A stretch of 33,791 nt of DNA from RBC101 sp052387735 (GTDB lineage Bacteria; Gemmatimonadota; Gemmatimonadetes; Gemmatimonadales; Gemmatimonadaceae). Below, in pieces: positions 32,344-33,791 of this stretch. Numbering within the stretch: position 1 is the first letter of the stretch; the number at the start of each line of letters is the position of its first letter. The stretch lies in NCBI GenBank assembly GCA_052387735.1, contig JBQTIW010000276.1, forward strand, positions 1 to 33,791. The letters are read 5' to 3'. The position numbers were made by a program, and so were the translations under genes. The notes below the pieces were generated by a model. The model was not told where the DNA came from and searched no databases. It worked only from the letters and a program-made list of their open reading frames with translations.

Positions 32344-32952
32344 TCAGTCCGCCGTGTGACGTTGCTCGCGCCACGGATCGCCGTACATGTGATAGCCGCG
32401 GAGCTCCCAGAAGCCCGCTTCGTCGCGCTGGGTGAACTGGATCCCGTTCACCCACTTCGCGGACTTCCAGAAGTACAGGTGCGGGACGAGCAGTCGCGCC
32501 GGACCGCCATGATCGGGCTCCAGGGGCTGTCCATCGTACAGGGTGGCAATCATCGCCTTGCGACCGACGAGATCAGCGACCGGGACGTTGGTGGAATAGC
32601 CGTCGTACGAGTGGGCCAGGACAAACCCCGTGGGCGGCGGCGTAAGGCCGGCCGCGGCCAGCACGTCATCGACCAGCACTCCTTCCCAATTCGTGTCAAG
32701 CTTCGACCAGGTGGTGACGCAGTGAATGTCGGCCGTGAGCTGCGTCTTGGGCAACTGCATGAACTCCACCCACGTCCAACGCCTAACGTGGCGTGCGCCG
32801 ACACGCAGAGTGAACGTCCATCGCTCGATCGGCACTCGCGGCGTCGGACCCATGGACAGCACCGGAAAGTCCGGTACCAGGTGCTGTCCAGGTGGGAGGC
32901 GCGCCGCGGCATCGGCGGCGGGCCGGCGACCGGTGAAGCCACGGGTGACCAT
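32344..32952 (-). CDS. sulfite-oxidase-like molybdopterin oxidoreductase
   Basis: The protein has about 202 aa from ATG 32952 (MVTRGFTGRRPAADAAARLP), the usual start pattern of cytoplasmic sulfite-oxidase-like oxidoreductases; GTG 33036 would add 28 non-conserved residues. The molybdenum-ligand Cys78 is in DIHCVTTWSKLDTNWEG, and other family segments are LVPDFPVLSMGPTPRVPIER, FVLAHSYDGYSTNVPVADLV, PHLYFWKSAKWVNGIQF and the C-terminal GYHMYGDPW. There is no Tat signal, unlike MsrP. The substrate is unknown; related enzymes act on oxidised sulfur groups. The reductase directly downstream is the likely electron partner. Confidence 0.88.
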   Translation of the reverse strand: MVTRGFTGRRPAADAAARLPPGQHLVPDFPVLSMGPTPRVPIERWTFTLRVGARHVRRWTWVEFMQLPKTQLTADIHCVTTWSKLDTNWEGVLVDDVLAAAGLTPPPTGFVLAHSYDGYSTNVPVADLVGRKAMIATLYDGQPLEPDHGGPARLLVPHLYFWKSAKWVNGIQFTQRDEAGFWELRGYHMYGDPWREQRHTAD

Positions 32953-33379
32953 CGCGGTCAGGCCGAGCCGAGATCCTTCACGGCGAGACCGCGTGCCAGA
33001 ACCGCTGGCATCGCTCCCATCCGCTTCCGGTCGCACAAGTCGCAGAGAATTCCTCCGCGACTTCGGGAATCGAGGTCATCAGCGTATCCCGGTGAGAGCA
33101 GTCCTCGATATCATACCACGTGATTTCCCTATCCTGAAAGATAGCGTGAGGCATACGTCGCTGACTTCGGATGGACACGTGATGGCACGCGCACGGTTAC
33201 GGCTCGCCCACTCGAACACCGATGGGCCCTCCCCTCGGGTCAGTCGCCCAGGCTGGGACGAGATTCGTGCCGGTGACGAGAGCCCGAGCGGCACGCCGCA
33301 AGAACGGCTGAGGCGCGGCTGCGCAATGCTCGAGAGGACGTTACTGTTCGGCGCGCGACCACCTCGTTCGACCTCAACG
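32953..33379. other. divergent intergenic region of the molybdoenzyme operon and the last gene
   Basis: About 430 bases without a confident gene. An in-frame ATG at 33182 could extend the last gene upstream, but those residues (MARARLRLAHSNTDGPSP and on) are not a recognisable domain. The palindrome at 33129-33144 is the main regulatory candidate. A 66-codon minus-strand frame in the region lacks support. Confidence 0.5.
33129..33144. promoter_or_regulatory. AT-rich palindrome CTATC-CTGAAA-GATAG between divergent genes
   Basis: CTATC (33129-33133) and GATAG (33140-33144) flank CTGAAA; a further T/A pair extends the symmetry. This AT-rich site stands out in a GC-rich region between the molybdoenzyme and the last gene, as expected for a dimer operator such as those of Rrf2-type regulators. 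No regulator gene was found nearby. Confidence 0.35.
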
Positions 33380-33791
33380 GTGCGCTCCTACTTCGGTGTC
33401 CCTATTCTTGTTGTTGGTCTGGGCTCGTTGGCGCACGCACAGACGCCGGCGACGCCCCCGGACAGCGCGCTGCAGCGCCTGCTCGCGGCCAATCGGCACG
33501 AGCTCGCGCTCCGCGATGGGCGCCTCACGGGACCGGGGGCCGAGTTCCTCCTGCGCCAGGGCAAGAGCGCGCAGTTCTTCATGGTGGGGGAGGAGCACGG
33601 CGTGGCCGAGCTCCCGCAGGTCATCACAGCACTCCTGCGCGAGCTGCGTCCGGCTGGTTACACGCATTTTGCCGTCGAGGTGAGTCCGCTGCAGGCCCGG
33701 CGTTTCAACGCGCTGAGAGGCCGGCGTGACCCGCTCGCCGACCTCCACGGGATGTTCGATAGCTGGCTCAACGCCGCGCCGTTCTACACGA
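33380..33791 (+). CDS. 5' part of a secreted esterase/TraB-like protein (cut by window end)
   Basis: The frame stays open to the window end. From GTG 33380 it reads MRSYFGVPILVVGLGSLAHA with cleavage likely after AHAQ, then ALQRLLAANRHELALRDG, QFFMVGEEHGVAELPQVI, LRPAGYTHFAVEVSPLQARR and LADLHGMFDSWLNAAPFYT. The EEHG-x-x-E motif after a hydrophobic strand and the FAVEVSP segment are those of the erythromycin-esterase/TraB/ChaN-like group, where Glu and His residues form the active or metal site. In-frame ATGs at 33182 and 33326 are other start options; GTG 33380 was chosen because it directly begins a signal peptide. Substrate and full length are unknown. Confidence 0.6.
   Translation, partial: MRSYFGVPILVVGLGSLAHAQTPATPPDSALQRLLAANRHELALRDGRLTGPGAEFLLRQGKSAQFFMVGEEHGVAELPQVITALLRELRPAGYTHFAVEVSPLQARRFNALRGRRDPLADLHGMFDSWLNAAPFYT

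Noticed and set aside
32978..33178. A 66-codon minus-strand gene upstream of the molybdoenzyme
   Set aside because: No ribosome site, no domain, and it overlaps the likely regulatory region of the divergent genes.

Overview
The window is about two-thirds GC by eye, with dense genes, frequent GTG starts and many ATGA stop/start overlaps. The mix of genes (a UPF0182 giant membrane protein, bactofilin, DinB proteins, secreted creatininase-like paralogs, a quinoprotein dehydrogenase, LytS/LytTR signalling, and short periodic tracts between genes) best fits a soil or aquatic Gemmatimonadota-like bacterium. This is inferred from gene content; no rRNA or tRNA gene is visible to confirm it.

Layout. 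Positions 1-3553, mostly + strand: a DUF697 C-terminal fragment, a secreted TPR protein, a DinB protein overlapping a methyltransferase, a DUF4406 protein and an Smr-domain protein. The Smr gene converges across a hairpin on the large UPF0182 gene (3639-6356, -). Positions 6357-8207: a 311-bp repeat-rich gap, bactofilin coupled to a zinc-ribbon protein, and a cupredoxin-like lipoprotein.

Positions 8288-21888 form the accessory-looking core. It holds a cysteine-free 259-aa protein of unknown function, a 960-aa CHAT protease with a macro/M17-like N-terminus and a helical C-terminus, a divergent PGDYG-like tandem-repeat protein, a polytopic membrane protein with a TIR/flavodoxin-like C-terminal domain, a secreted protein that may be unrelated, and a coupled pair made of a SIR2-STAND NTPase followed by a 1498-aa P-loop/HEAT/transmembrane/TPR protein. 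Two potentially lethal activities (NAD+ cleavage and CHAT proteolysis), two P-loop switches and two membrane modules lie within 13.6 kb. That resembles the NTP-dependent conflict or defence systems of multicellular and soil bacteria, but I do not recognise this exact combination. It is the best candidate here for an undescribed system.

Positions 22173-33791 are mixed housekeeping and accessory genes: a VOC protein, a LytS/LytTR two-component pair, periplasmic MsrA with an upstream AraC regulator, a small membrane protein, a PQQ-type quinoprotein, a frameshifted lipoprotein remnant coupled to a PlsC-like acyltransferase, two coupled secreted creatininase-like paralogs with altered metal ligands, a sulfite-oxidase-like molybdoenzyme plus FNR-type reductase, and the 5' part of a secreted esterase/TraB-like protein cut by the window end.

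Two signals cut across the whole window. The 7-mer GCCTAAC/GTTAGGC occurs 17 times in both orientations and accounts for most rare TTA/CTA leucine codons I noticed. Several intergenic gaps carry short periodic word tracts of a few recurring types.
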